Below the pieces are notes generated by a model, which made no database searches, was not told the origin of the DNA, and saw nothing but the letters and a program-made list of their open reading frames with translations. From an uncultured Eubacteriales bacterium (lineage in GTDB: Bacteria > Bacillota > Clostridia > Christensenellales > Christensenellaceae), in NCBI GenBank assembly GCA_900545085.1, contig UQXU01000094.1:1-5777 (forward strand): a DNA stretch of 5,777 bases. The letters are read 5' to 3'. Both the position numbers and the translations under genes were made by a program. This document shows, piece by piece, positions 5,700-5,777 of this stretch (the stretch's first letter is position 1; each line of letters starts with the position of its first letter).

Positions 5700-5777
5700 A
5701 ATATAACCGTGAACAGATGTCCCCCCGCCTCTATAGGCGGCGGGTTCCATCTAAGTCTTCAGCGGCGGTGCAATCCG
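5700..5777 (-). mobile_element. Probable right end of an IS200/IS605-type element (tentative), with the 3' tail of its gene
   Basis: Composition changes abruptly here from AT-rich to GC-rich. A strong imperfect hairpin spans 5715-5752: AGATG/CATCT outer arms, a CCC/GGG section and a perfect 6-bp CCGCCT/AGGCGG stem closing a CTAT loop. Reading in from the right edge on the minus strand, an open frame gives RIAPPLKT and stops at TAG (5751-5753), inside the outer arm. After the hairpin comes GTTCACGG (5714-5707). A coding 3' end running straight into a GC-rich subterminal hairpin is what the right end of IS200/IS605 elements looks like, where the hairpin also forms the 3' part of the TnpB guide (omega) RNA. 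This is pattern recognition only: no transposase or TnpB domain is inside the window. A chance GC-rich terminator of an ordinary gene is the main alternative. Confidence 0.4.

Larger units (their letters stand above)
5432..5750. other. Non-coding interval between the acyl-CoA synthetase and the right-edge element
   Basis: About 320 bases hold no convincing gene. The longest short frame, beginning ATG at 5522 (28 codons), lacks a ribosome binding site. The interval contains the synthetase promoter region at its left end, a bidirectional terminator (separate entry), and on the right a sharp switch from AT-rich sequence to a GC-rich hairpin. Confidence 0.6.

Noticed and set aside
1..5777. CRISPR array, tRNA or rRNA genes, prophage or defence cluster
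   Set aside because: No regularly spaced repeats, no cloverleaf or conserved rRNA sequence, and no defence-type domains were seen on either strand.

Overview
The window looks like chromosomal DNA from an anaerobic Firmicute of the class Clostridia, probably Oscillospiraceae/Ruminococcaceae-like. The evidence is moderate-GC genes with AT-rich intergenic DNA, strong AGGAGG-type ribosome binding sites, two TTG starts, and a NuoF-type iron-sulfur protein start of the kind found in clostridial hydrogen/NADH metabolism. The taxonomic call is inference; no rRNA or other marker gene is present.

Layout from left to right. (1) 1-159, minus: the first 53 codons of a NuoF-type iron-sulfur (probably flavin-linked) oxidoreductase that runs off the left edge. 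(2) 160-521: an AT-rich stretch with an extended -10 promoter, a long leader and two direct repeats. (3) 522-1625, minus: a membrane-anchored HExxH protein of the DUF3810 type with its own consensus-like promoter. (4) 1626-1831: a divergent promoter region. (5) 1832-2647, plus: a sugar phosphate isomerase/epimerase-like TIM barrel. (6) 2644-3096, minus: a small exported protein with a carboxypeptidase-regulatory/transthyretin-like domain, whose stop codon interlocks with that of gene 5. (7) 3147-3719, plus: a YfbR-type 5'-deoxynucleotidase, best started at a TTG, in which the HD motif reads HE. (8) 3736-3779: a strong bidirectional terminator. (9) 3788-5431, minus: a complete AMP-forming acyl-CoA synthetase. 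(10) 5432-5750: non-coding DNA with a second bidirectional terminator. (11) About 5700-5777: an abrupt GC-rich hairpin next to a short reading frame, probably the right end of an IS200/IS605-type element (tentative).

The genes do not form an operon. Strands alternate and most genes appear to have their own promoter. They read as independent housekeeping or metabolic functions: redox, membrane proteolysis, sugar metabolism, nucleotide salvage and acyl activation. I found no multi-gene novel system. The points most worth a second look are the HD-to-HE change in the deoxynucleotidase, the probable IS/TnpB end at the right edge, the interlocked convergent stops, and the start-site corrections for the DUF3810 and YfbR genes.
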